Source: an uncultured Selenomonas sp.
GTDB taxonomy: Bacteria; Bacillota; Negativicutes; Selenomonadales; Selenomonadaceae
Reading direction: 5' to 3'
Assembly: GCA_937981305.1 (NCBI GenBank)
Contig: CALJPB010000253.1
Coordinates: 1-17,423 of the forward strand
Length of the DNA: 17,423 bases
The position numbers were made by a program, and so were the translations under genes. How positions within the stretch are numbered: position 1 is the stretch's first letter; each line of letters begins with the position of its first letter. Below the pieces are notes generated by a model. It was not told the DNA's origin. It searched no databases and saw only the letters and a program-made list of their open reading frames with translations. Positions 1 through 6,842 of this stretch are shown here, in pieces.

Positions 1-775
1 CGTGCTCCTTGATCCAGCGGACGGTCTTGCCGACCATGTAGATGGCGAAGACGGGCGGTGTGTTGTAGAGGGAGTCGTTCTTTTGGAAGGTGCTGTAGCG
101 CAGCATGGTCGGGAGCTCGGCGGGGCTGCTTTCGAGCAGCTTTTTCTTTGCGACGTTCAGGACGACGCCCGCAGGGCCGAGGTTTTTCTGCACGCCCGCA
201 TAGATGAAGTCATAGCTGCCGAAGTCCCACGGGCGCGAGAGGATGTCGGAGGACATATCGGCAAAGAGGGGGACATCGCCGGTCTCGGGGGTGTAGTGGT
301 ACTCCGTGCCGTAGATGGTGTTGTTGAGGCAGAGGTGGAGGTAGGCGGCACCGGGGGCGATGTTCAGCTCGTCCTGACGCGGGACGCGGACGTAGTCCTC
401 CTCCTTGGTTGAGGCGGCGACGGTGCCGACCCCGAGTTTTACGGCCTCCTCGTATGCCTTTTCGGAAAATGAGCCGGAGAGGGCATAGCTGCCGGGGTGC
501 GGCACTGTGGCAAAGTTCAGGGGAATGAGCGCGAAGGTCTGGCTCGCACCGCCGGCGGTAAAGACGACATCGTAGTCGTCGCCGAGCCCCATGAGCTCCT
601 TGATGTCCGCCTTTGTCTGTTGATGCACCTCGTCGTAGGCGGGGGCGCGGTGGCTGATCTCGAGGATGGACATACCTGTGCCGTTAAAATTCAGCAGCTC
701 TGCCTGTACCTCTCTGAGAACGTCCTCGGGCAGGACGGCGGGGCCGGGGTTGAAGTTGTAGATGCGTTCGTTCAT
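1..775 (-). CDS. serC: Phosphoserine aminotransferase, 3' part cut by window edge
   Basis: SerC is a PLP-dependent fold-type I aminotransferase that converts 3-phosphohydroxypyruvate and glutamate to phosphoserine in serine biosynthesis; it also acts in the pyridoxal phosphate pathway. The first 258 residues are visible of a family length near 360, so about 100 C-terminal residues lie beyond base 1. The N-terminus has the family signature NFNPGPAVLPEDVL; SILEISHR and FTAGGASQTF follow. The Schiff-base lysine is K197 in YAGVQKNLGPAGV, matching its usual place near 198. ATG at 775-773 is preceded by AGGGAG. The gene starts 26 nt after the CNNM gene on the same strand with no terminator between, so the two are probably cotranscribed. 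No functional link between them is obvious. Identification is firm; only the missing end is unknown. Confidence 0.96.
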   Translation of the reverse strand, partial: MNERIYNFNPGPAVLPEDVLREVQAELLNFNGTGMSILEISHRAPAYDEVHQQTKADIKELMGLGDDYDVVFTAGGASQTFALIPLNFATVPHPGSYALSGSFSEKAYEEAVKLGVGTVAASTKEEDYVRVPRQDELNIAPGAAYLHLCLNNTIYGTEYHYTPETGDVPLFADMSSDILSRPWDFGSYDFIYAGVQKNLGPAGVVLNVAKKKLLESSPAELPTMLRYSTFQKNDSLYNTPPVFAIYMVGKTVRWIKEH

Positions 776-801
776 GGTGTTTCTCCCTCTGTGTCTTTCC
801 A

Positions 802-2118
802 TTATTCTTCGGGTGGTGCTTCCGTCCGCGTCATGCGGATTTGGGCGACGCGCGCACGATCCATGCGCAGGACTTCAAAGGTGTAGCCGTCCCATGTGCA
901 GGTTTCGCCGACCTTGGGAATGCGGCCGATCTGCGCGGTGACGAAGCCGCCGAGGGTGTGGAAGTGGTCGTGATCCTCGTCGGGGAGATCGCCTGTGTCA
1001 AACTCCTCTTTGAACTCGTCAATGGGGAAGAGTCCGTCAAAGACCCAGTTCGCCGCTTCCTCCGCGCCGGTGCGCGTGCCGGTGGGGGCATCCTCATCCG
1101 CGCTGCCGATGATCTCCTCCATGATGTCGCCCATGGTGATGAAGCCGACGACTCCGCCGTATTCGTCGAGCACAACTGCCTCCCGAATTGCGCCCGAACG
1201 GAATTTCTCGAGGACGCGCAGGCCCTCCATCGTGCGCGGGACGAAGAGGGGCTTCCGGATGTAGTCGGCGAGGTTGAGCTCCGTACCGCCCAAGGCGGCA
1301 TCGAGGAGTTCCTTTGCATAGACGACGCCGCGAAAATCGTCGAGGTTCTCGTACGCGACGGGGAATACGTCATGCTCTGCGCTGCGAATGACGCGCAGCT
1401 GCTCGGCGTGCGGCTCGGCGAGGTCGATCCACGCGATCTGTGTGCGCGGGGTCATGAGGGCGGAGGCGGTCTGGTCGCTCATGTGAAAGATGCGGTCGAC
1501 CATGTCCTGCTCCGCCTTTTCAAATGTGCCGTCCTCTGTGCCCTGCTCCATGAGGTCCTTGACGGCATCTTCCGTGACGGAGGAGCGGTTCTCGGGATTG
1601 ATGCCGACGAGGAGGAGAAGCCCGCGCGAGACCGAGACGAGAGCCGCGCTCGGCAGTGCGGTGAGCCGCGTGAGCAGACGAATGCTGCGGTGGCTGCGCA
1701 TGAGGATGGCCTCGGGATCCTGTAGTGCGATCTGCTTTGGCAGGAAGTCGCCAAAGAGGAGGGTAAGCGCCGTCATGACGAGGATGCTGAGAACGAGTGC
1801 AGCAGCAAAGACCTCCATGCCGGGGAGGAGCTTTGCGAGAAATCTGCCGAAGGTGGGCGCGACCAAGAGTCCGATGCCAAGCCCCATAAGGAGACTGGTG
1901 CAGGTGACGCCCGCCTGCGCCATGGCAAGGGGCGGCGCAGCGTGCTCAAGCAGGGAAAGCGCCTGTGCTGCCTCCCTGTCGCCACTCTCGGCGAGGCGTT
2001 CGAGCCGCCCGCGATGGGATGCGGTGAGCGCGGTCTCGACCTGCGCGAAGTAGGCGTTCGCCGAGAGGCAGACGATGAGCAGGATGAGTGCAAAAAGATC
2101 GGATAGGGAACTGTCCAA
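802..2118 (-). CDS. CNNM/CorC (HlyC) family membrane protein with CBS pair
   Basis: This 438-aa protein has the domain order of CNNM/CorC proteins, which are linked to Mg2+/Co2+ transport or resistance and are often annotated as hemolysins. Residues about 1-180 form the DUF21 transmembrane domain, with hydrophobic segments near 6-28, 70-90 and 100-127 and the family motif GDFLPKQIA (usually G-E-x-x-PK). Residues about 200-325 are a CBS pair, containing MTPRTQIAWID and VVLDEYGGVVGFITMGDIMEEIIG. Residues about 350-430 are the CorC_HlyC C-terminal domain (FPIDEFKEEF, TLGGFVTAQIGRIPKVGE). The chosen start is TTG at 2118, with AAAGGAG at 2131-2137 on the minus strand. The 12-nt spacing is longer than ideal, but no better in-frame start is present. 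The likely promoter lies upstream of a MITE-like element that fills most of the leader. The exact ion is not determinable from sequence. Confidence 0.9.
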   Translation of the reverse strand: MDSSLSDLFALILLIVCLSANAYFAQVETALTASHRGRLERLAESGDREAAQALSLLEHAAPPLAMAQAGVTCTSLLMGLGIGLLVAPTFGRFLAKLLPGMEVFAAALVLSILVMTALTLLFGDFLPKQIALQDPEAILMRSHRSIRLLTRLTALPSAALVSVSRGLLLLVGINPENRSSVTEDAVKDLMEQGTEDGTFEKAEQDMVDRIFHMSDQTASALMTPRTQIAWIDLAEPHAEQLRVIRSAEHDVFPVAYENLDDFRGVVYAKELLDAALGGTELNLADYIRKPLFVPRTMEGLRVLEKFRSGAIREAVVLDEYGGVVGFITMGDIMEEIIGSADEDAPTGTRTGAEEAANWVFDGLFPIDEFKEEFDTGDLPDEDHDHFHTLGGFVTAQIGRIPKVGETCTWDGYTFEVLRMDRARVAQIRMTRTEAPPEE

Positions 2119-2148
2119 GGGTGTATGCAGCTCCTTTCAAAATATAGA

Positions 2149-2309
2149 GGAAGCACTGATAAATTCAGCCGCGCCATCTTAGCGCATCTTTTTCGCCCGC
2201 TTTTTGTCGGCAAATCCTCCACATAGCTTTGGCTATGCGTCCGGTTTGCCTTCTCAACCGGACGAAAAATCTACGCCAATCTGACGGACTTCATTTTATC
2301 AGCGATTCC
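2149..2309. mobile_element. MITE-like palindromic element, 161 bp, with TIRs and 4-5 bp target repeat
   Basis: The two ends are inverted repeats. Left GGAAGCACTGATAAATTCAG and the reverse complement of the right end, GGAATCGCTGATAAAATGAA, agree at 15 of 20 positions. Both ends abut TAGA (2145-2148 and 2310-2313; TAGAG if the shared G is counted), a plausible target duplication. A second inverted pair lies inside (2182-2199 against 2259-2276, 14 of 18). The core holds two perfect 6-bp stems: CATAGC/GCTATG at 2222-2237 and CCGGTT/AACCGG at 2241-2261. The whole element could fold into one long cruciform or RNA hairpin. It encodes no protein. GGAA-type ends and a 4-bp duplication containing TAG are reminiscent of IS5-family insertions, but that parentage is an inference. 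Confidence 0.7.
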
Positions 2310-2325
2310 TAGAGATTCCGCTTGT

Positions 2326-2354
2326 ATTGTAGCACAGACGCGGCGAAATGTCAT
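2326..2354 (-). promoter_or_regulatory. Sigma70 promoter for the CNNM-serC unit
   Basis: Read on the minus strand, the -35 is ATGACA (2354-2349, 5 of 6 to consensus), the spacer is 17 nt, and the -10 is an extended TGC-TACAAT (-10 at 2331-2326). The -35 overlaps the stop codon of the upstream DUF6056 gene. The start point would fall near 2319, about 10 nt before the MITE-like element, giving a leader of about 200 nt. Confidence 0.65.
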
Positions 2355-4003
2355 TTCTCATCCACGATAACATCCGTCAGTCCGAAGTACTCCATCGCGC
2401 CTTCCTTCGTCACGTTGTTGTCCCAGTCCTCGTAGTAGACGTGGCGCAGGGCGCGGTTCGTGCGCTCGATGGGCGGGAAGTGAACGACGCTCTCGCCGCG
2501 TGCGCGGGCATCCTCGATCTGTGCGATGCGCGCGGCATCCGCTGCGTGCATCTCCTGCGTGATGAGGAGTGCCGCCGTGCCCGTGTAGGCGAAGAGGAGG
2601 AGGGCGGCGGCGCAGAGTGTGCGGCGTGCCGCATCCGTGCCCATCGCTCTGAGCGCGGGATCACCGAAGAGGGCGAGTGCCGCCGTGACGAACATCGCGG
2701 CAGAGCTGAATGTCGCACGTCCGGGGAAGGTCGGCGCAGCGAGCATGACGAGGTTGTTGCAGATGCCAAGCCCCATCAGGAACGCCGCATAGCGTGCGGC
2801 GGGATGCGCCCGCAGAACACTGTGCGCCGGCACGCGTTCTGCCGCCGTGCGGACAGCGGCGGCGGTCAGTCCGAGCTGCCGTTTCACTCGTGCGTAGAAG
2901 AGGAGGACGGCAAACCAGTAGATCGCCATCTCCTCGAAGCCGTTCATGAGATTCGTAAAGAGGTGAATCGTCTTCGGCTTGGTATGGCCGAGCGGGGTGA
3001 GTACGCCGCTGATGACGGCAACACGGATGCCTGCCGCGACCCATCCGCCCGTGAAATACGAGAGGGTGAGCAGACCGAGGACGGCGGCGAGCACGATCGT
3101 TCCCGCGCCTGTGCGCTCGGCGGGAGGAGGATCCATGTGTGCCGCGGTACGGCGGCAGAGCCGCCACGCGGTCAGGATGAGGAGGAGGACGGGCAGGAGG
3201 TAGAGCACCATCTCGCCCTGTCCCGCGAACTGATTGCCGATGTGCGCGAGGATGCCCTTGTCCGCCCCCTGCACATCGTAGCGGACGTAGTTGCCGGGGG
3301 CGGCGACCAGTCCGATGAGCCCTGTGAGCGCACCGAACGCTCCCGCAAGCATCCACGCGGGGAGGAATCCGTACCGCTTCCGCAGATACAGTGCTGTGCC
3401 AAATGCCGCGACAACAACCGTCACGGCGAGATTTTCAATCGACCAGCCCGAGAGAATGCCGAGCAGGAACATCGGGAGAATCGCCCCTGTGCGCCGCACG
3501 TCCGCCGCCGTCGCTGCATTTTTCAGCGCGAGGTTGTACGGCAGGAGAAAGAGGAAGGCGGGCACGGCAGACCAGAGGTAGACGGTCGATCCGCTCTTCC
3601 AGACCGCGACCTCGCCGAAGTGCGGGAGGGAGAGCCAGAGGAGGAGTCCCGCCGCCGCAAACAGCCCCGGCGCGTGCCAGAACGCGAGCGCACGCCGCGC
3701 GTGCATCGTCACGAGTATGACGAGCGCGAGGAACATCAGCGCATTTGCGATGTCGAACGCCGTTTTCCCGAGCCAGAGGAAGAGCTGTAGGCAGAAGACC
3801 GTCACCGTGCGTCCGCCGTGGAGCAGATAGTGCTGTACGCCGGACGCCGCAACATCCGAGAGAGAGGCGAGGTGTACGCCCGTCTTCCAGATCATCGCGT
3901 AGTCATAGTCGTCGCGGTGGATGGGCATCCAGTGATTCAGCGCAAGCATAAATGCGAATATTGCCGTTGCCGCGAGCCCGGTACGCAGGACATCCGTGCG
4001 CAT
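2351..4003 (-). CDS. DUF6056-type polytopic membrane protein (glycan-modification partner)
   Basis: This 550-aa protein is very hydrophobic, with roughly 10-12 predicted membrane segments from residue 10 onward. It starts with a short cytoplasmic tip, one membrane helix, and an early extracytoplasmic loop carrying HRDDYDYA. A D/H-rich first loop after helix 1 is typical of DUF6056 and related GtrC/GT-C-like glycosyltransferases, in which acidic loop residues serve lipid-linked sugar donors. The ATG overlaps the stop codon of the upstream GtrB-like gene by one base (TAATG), so translation is probably coupled. GtrB-type enzymes make polyprenyl-phosphate sugars that a polytopic transferase uses outside the membrane, and this protein is in the right place for that role. 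The DUF6056 assignment comes from recall of the family's N-terminal pattern; the enzymatic role is inferred from context. Confidence 0.72.
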   Translation of the reverse strand: MRTDVLRTGLAATAIFAFMLALNHWMPIHRDDYDYAMIWKTGVHLASLSDVAASGVQHYLLHGGRTVTVFCLQLFLWLGKTAFDIANALMFLALVILVTMHARRALAFWHAPGLFAAAGLLLWLSLPHFGEVAVWKSGSTVYLWSAVPAFLFLLPYNLALKNAATAADVRRTGAILPMFLLGILSGWSIENLAVTVVVAAFGTALYLRKRYGFLPAWMLAGAFGALTGLIGLVAAPGNYVRYDVQGADKGILAHIGNQFAGQGEMVLYLLPVLLLILTAWRLCRRTAAHMDPPPAERTGAGTIVLAAVLGLLTLSYFTGGWVAAGIRVAVISGVLTPLGHTKPKTIHLFTNLMNGFEEMAIYWFAVLLFYARVKRQLGLTAAAVRTAAERVPAHSVLRAHPAARYAAFLMGLGICNNLVMLAAPTFPGRATFSSAAMFVTAALALFGDPALRAMGTDAARRTLCAAALLLFAYTGTAALLITQEMHAADAARIAQIEDARARGESVVHFPPIERTNRALRHVYYEDWDNNVTKEGAMEYFGLTDVIVDEK

Positions 4004-4968
4004 TAGCGCACCTCCCTGTCATTTCGTGCATAGTCAAACTTTTCCCCGTCCCGTTCGTCGATCAGATACGACGGGCGCTGTTTGCTCTCCGTGAAGACGC
4101 GTCCGAGATACTCGCCGATGATGCCGAGCGAGAGCAGCTGCACGCCGCCGAGGAAGAGCAGCACCGTCATGAGCGTCGGATAGCCCGCGACCGGGTCGCC
4201 GTAGACGAGTGCGTCCACGAGTACGACGAGCATATAGCAGAGTGCGAGCGCCGAGACCATCAGCCCGAGCACCGTCGTGAGCCGCAGCGGTGCGGTCGTG
4301 AACGAGGTGATGCCCTCGATCGCCAGAGACAGCAGCGCGGGATAGCTCCACGTCGTCTTGCCTGCAGCACGCGGCTGCACCTGAAACGGGATCTCCTTCT
4401 TCTTGAAGCCGACCCATGTGAAAAGCCCCTTCGTAAACCGCTGATTCTCGCGCAGGAGCCGCAGAGCCGCGACACAGCGATGGTCGAGCAGACGAAAGTC
4501 GCCCACGTCGCGTTGGAGCGTGAAGCGGCTGACCGCCTGCATCGAGCGGTAGAAGAGATTTGCCATCGTGCGCTTGAACCACGTCTCGTCCGTGCGATCC
4601 GTGCGCTTGCCGCAGACATCGTCGTAGCCCGTGCGCCAGTGCACGACCATCTCAGGGATGAGTGCGGGCGGGTGTTGGAGATCCGCGTCCATCAGGATGA
4701 CCGCGTCCCCGTCCGCGTAGTCGAGCCCCGCCATCATCGCGGGCTCCTTGCCAAAATTGCGCGTAAAGCTGATGTAGCGGACGTTCGCGTGCGCCTCTGC
4801 GAGTGCGCGAATCTCCGCGAGGGTGTGGTCACGGCTGCCATCGTCGATAAAGAGATAGGAAAACGAGCAGTTCGGAGTTCCCGCCGTCGCCGCAGTCACC
4901 TCGTCGTAGAAATGTCCGATGACCTCCGCCTCGTTATAGCAGGGGACGATGATGGTGATCTTGTCCAT
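4003..4968 (-). CDS. GtrB-like polyprenyl-phosphate glycosyltransferase (GT2)
   Basis: This 321-aa protein matches the GtrB/YfdH class of family 2 glycosyltransferases, which transfer a sugar from a nucleotide donor to undecaprenyl phosphate on the cytoplasmic face. The N-terminus has the GT-A start ITIIVPCYNEAEVI, then FIDDGSRDHT (D42-D43), the NFGKEPAMMAGLDYADGD segment and the metal-binding DADLQHPP (D94, D96). GDFRLLDH and a QRFTKGLFTWVGF stretch follow, as usual for this class. Two C-terminal membrane helices lie near residues 228-255 and 265-292. The length is normal. The start is ATG at 4968, preceded by TAGGAGGG. That Shine-Dalgarno includes the TAG stop codon of the upstream ydjC-like gene. 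The sugar cannot be deduced. Confidence 0.92.
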   Translation of the reverse strand: MDKITIIVPCYNEAEVIGHFYDEVTAATAGTPNCSFSYLFIDDGSRDHTLAEIRALAEAHANVRYISFTRNFGKEPAMMAGLDYADGDAVILMDADLQHPPALIPEMVVHWRTGYDDVCGKRTDRTDETWFKRTMANLFYRSMQAVSRFTLQRDVGDFRLLDHRCVAALRLLRENQRFTKGLFTWVGFKKKEIPFQVQPRAAGKTTWSYPALLSLAIEGITSFTTAPLRLTTVLGLMVSALALCYMLVVLVDALVYGDPVAGYPTLMTVLLFLGGVQLLSLGIIGEYLGRVFTESKQRPSYLIDERDGEKFDYARNDREVR

Positions 4969-4977
4969 GCGTCCCTC

Positions 4978-5823
4978 CTAGTTCCCGTAGATGCGAAAAT
5001 TAACCACCGCCGCGCCTGCTACGGCGAGCGCATCGCGTACGGCGGGGGCGGAGAGGGCGGCAAGCTCCGCTTCGAAATCGTGTTGCCAGAGGCAGTCGCG
5101 CACGAGTACGGCATTGTCCGTGCCGGGGTGGAGCATGACCTCGGTCGCGCCTTCTCCGAGAGACGCCGCTATCTCTGTGAGTGTCGCCGTATTTACCGCC
5201 TCGCCCGCAACGATGCCGGTGAAGTGATCGGGCGTGCGGATGCCGCGCCGCCGCGCCTTTGCCGCCGCACGGCGGGCGAGTACGGTAAGCCCCGTGCGTC
5301 CGATGAGCTGCCCGATGCCGCCGAAACTCCCCGCAAAGAGGGGGGCACGCGGCGCACGCATGGCGGGGATCCGCGCCGACGCGCAGAGATCGAGCACGAT
5401 GTCGAGCACGCCCGGCAGGACGTGCATATGCTGGTGACTGTCCGCGTGCGTCGGATGAATCCCTGCCGCCTCCACGCGCCGCAGCTGCGCGGAGAGCTCC
5501 GCACGCACCTCGTCGAGGTTGACCGCCCCGCGCAGAAGGCGCACGGCATACGCCGTATGATCGTCCACGAAGACACCCGCCTCCGTCACGAGCGACGGAA
5601 TCTCAGCGGGCGGCAGGACGGGATTGCCGTTCACGAGCGTCAGATGGATGCCGACTCCGAGCTTTGGGCTGCGTGCGGCAAGCGCAGCCGCATCGTCGAA
5701 CGCTGCGCCGCCCGGCATGAGCGTCGCCGAGCGCAGAATGCCATCCGCGACACCGCGCTCGACCGCGCGGTTGATGAGCGTGTGCCGTCCGAAATCGTCC
5801 GCATTCAGAATGATTTGTTTCAA
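4978..5823 (-). CDS. YdjC/ChbG-family carbohydrate deacetylase
   Basis: This 281-aa protein belongs to the YdjC-like family (ChbG, HpnK), metal-dependent deacetylases that remove N-acetyl groups from sugars or glycolipid intermediates. Visible motifs are LNADDFG at residues 6-12 (metal Asp), GVGIHLTLVNG with H60, and HPTHADSHQHMH at 123-134, which supplies further metal and catalytic His residues; MLHPG sits near the C-terminus. There is no signal peptide, so it is probably cytosolic. The start is TTG at 5823, in front of LKQIILNADD and preceded by GAGGAAG. It is first in a three-gene operon with a GtrB-like transferase and a DUF6056 membrane protein. An attractive reading is that it deacetylates the polyprenyl-linked sugar made by its neighbour, but this is inference. 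Confidence 0.88.
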   Translation of the reverse strand: MKQIILNADDFGRHTLINRAVERGVADGILRSATLMPGGAAFDDAAALAARSPKLGVGIHLTLVNGNPVLPPAEIPSLVTEAGVFVDDHTAYAVRLLRGAVNLDEVRAELSAQLRRVEAAGIHPTHADSHQHMHVLPGVLDIVLDLCASARIPAMRAPRAPLFAGSFGGIGQLIGRTGLTVLARRAAAKARRRGIRTPDHFTGIVAGEAVNTATLTEIAASLGEGATEVMLHPGTDNAVLVRDCLWQHDFEAELAALSAPAVRDALAVAGAAVVNFRIYGN

Positions 5824-5868
5824 TGGACTCTTCCTCTATGTTTTCAGTATCATGTGGTAATCTATCAT

Positions 5869-5897
5869 AACGTATCATTAGAATGGTGATTTGTCAA
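5869..5897 (-). promoter_or_regulatory. Candidate promoter for the ydjC-gtrB-DUF6056 operon
   Basis: On the minus strand a perfect TTGACA (5897-5892) is followed, after 17 nt, by TACGTT (5874-5869). The -10 matches only 3 of 6 but is preceded by TGA, giving an extended -10 arrangement. A closer TATAAT-like hexamer, TATGAT (5869-5864), has a 22-nt spacer and is less likely. Confidence 0.4.
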
Positions 5898-5988
5898 AAG
5901 TAATAGTGGAAGGAACCGAGGTGTTTGCGTGGCGTGTGCAGCGGAATGTTGTCATCGTAATATTTTCGACAAAAAACATGAAATTACC

Positions 5989-6017
5989 TTTTCTATATAG
6001 GACTTTTATAGTAAAAT
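5989..6017 (+). promoter_or_regulatory. Candidate promoter for the cinA operon
   Basis: TTTTCT (5989-5994) and TAAAAT (6012-6017) are separated by 17 nt in the AT-rich stretch just upstream of cinA. The start point would be near 6024, leaving a leader of about 30 nt that contains the AAAGGAG ribosome site at 6042-6048. The -35 is weak. Nothing else is evident in the 230-bp divergent intergenic region except the opposing promoter. Confidence 0.4.
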
Positions 6018-6053
6018 AGCGTAGAAGACCTATCGGTTGCAAAGGAGTATTAC

Positions 6054-6842
6054 ATGATCGTTGAAATCATCAGCGTCGGGACGGAGCTGCTCATGGGCAG
6101 CATCGTCAACACCAACGCACAGCATATTGCCAAAAAACTCACGCATATGGGACTAGACGCATACTACCAGACCGTCGTCGGCGACAACCCGGAGCGGCTG
6201 CGCAGTGCGCTCGACATCGCATACACGCGCGCGGACTGCGTCGTCACCACGGGCGGGCTTGGCCCCACGAAGGACGACCTCACGAAGGAAATGCTCATCT
6301 CCTACTTTGGCTGCACCCCCGTCGAGGATGCGGAGGCACTGCGGCGACTGGAGGAACGCGCGGCAAAGCGCGGCGTTCCCCTCTCGGACAGTATGCGCAA
6401 GCAGGCGACCGTCCCCTCGGGCGCAACGGTGCTCCAGAACGACCACGGAACTGCGCCCGGCGTCATCATCGAGAAGGACGGCCGCGCGTGCATCATGCTC
6501 CCGGGACCGCCGAAGGAGATGGTGCCGATGTTCGATACGGCGTCTGATGTCTTTTTGCGCGGCAAAAGCGACAAGGTTTTTGTCTCCATGAACATCAAGC
6601 TCTACTCCATGGCGGAAAAGGGGCTGCCCGTCGGTGAGTCGCCCGTCGCCGACCGTCTCGGCGCACTCGTTGACGGTGAGAATCCGACCGTTGCGACCTA
6701 TGCGAAGTCGGACGGATGTCTCGTACGCGTCACGGCGGCGGCACCGACGCGTGCGGAGGCACGGCAGCTGCTCGCGCCGACGCTTACAGCTGTGCGTGAG
6801 GCAATCGGTGCAGAATACATCAGACATATGGAAGAGGACTAA
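6054..6842 (+). CDS. cinA: CinA-type protein, N-terminal (MoCF-like) domain only
   Basis: The 262-aa product matches the N-terminal part of CinA: ISVGTELLMGSIVNTNAQ at residues 6-23, VVTTGGLGPTKDDLTKE near 63-79, and MLPGPPKEMVPMF. In full-length CinA (about 410 aa) this COG1058 domain has ADP-ribose pyrophosphatase-type activity. It is followed by a PncC domain that deamidates nicotinamide mononucleotide, for pyridine nucleotide salvage. Here the frame ends with TAA right after the linker (EYIRHMEED). The next gene begins on the following base in another family, so PncC is absent. The start ATG has AAAGGAG six bases upstream. No remnant of PncC is visible downstream. The protein could be a natural stand-alone COG1058 member or a truncated CinA. 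Confidence 0.88.
   Translation: MIVEIISVGTELLMGSIVNTNAQHIAKKLTHMGLDAYYQTVVGDNPERLRSALDIAYTRADCVVTTGGLGPTKDDLTKEMLISYFGCTPVEDAEALRRLEERAAKRGVPLSDSMRKQATVPSGATVLQNDHGTAPGVIIEKDGRACIMLPGPPKEMVPMFDTASDVFLRGKSDKVFVSMNIKLYSMAEKGLPVGESPVADRLGALVDGENPTVATYAKSDGCLVRVTAAAPTRAEARQLLAPTLTAVREAIGAEYIRHMEED

Noticed and set aside
2348..3790. 480-aa plus-strand open frame opposite the DUF6056 gene
   Set aside because: It is rich in Arg, Glu and His without domains and lies antisense to a clear polytopic membrane protein with a good start and operon context. High GC makes long antisense frames common.
3952..5889. 645-aa plus-strand open frame across the gtrB-like and ydjC-like genes
   Set aside because: It is antisense to two genes with intact catalytic motifs, and its translation is low-complexity Arg/Glu-rich without family features.
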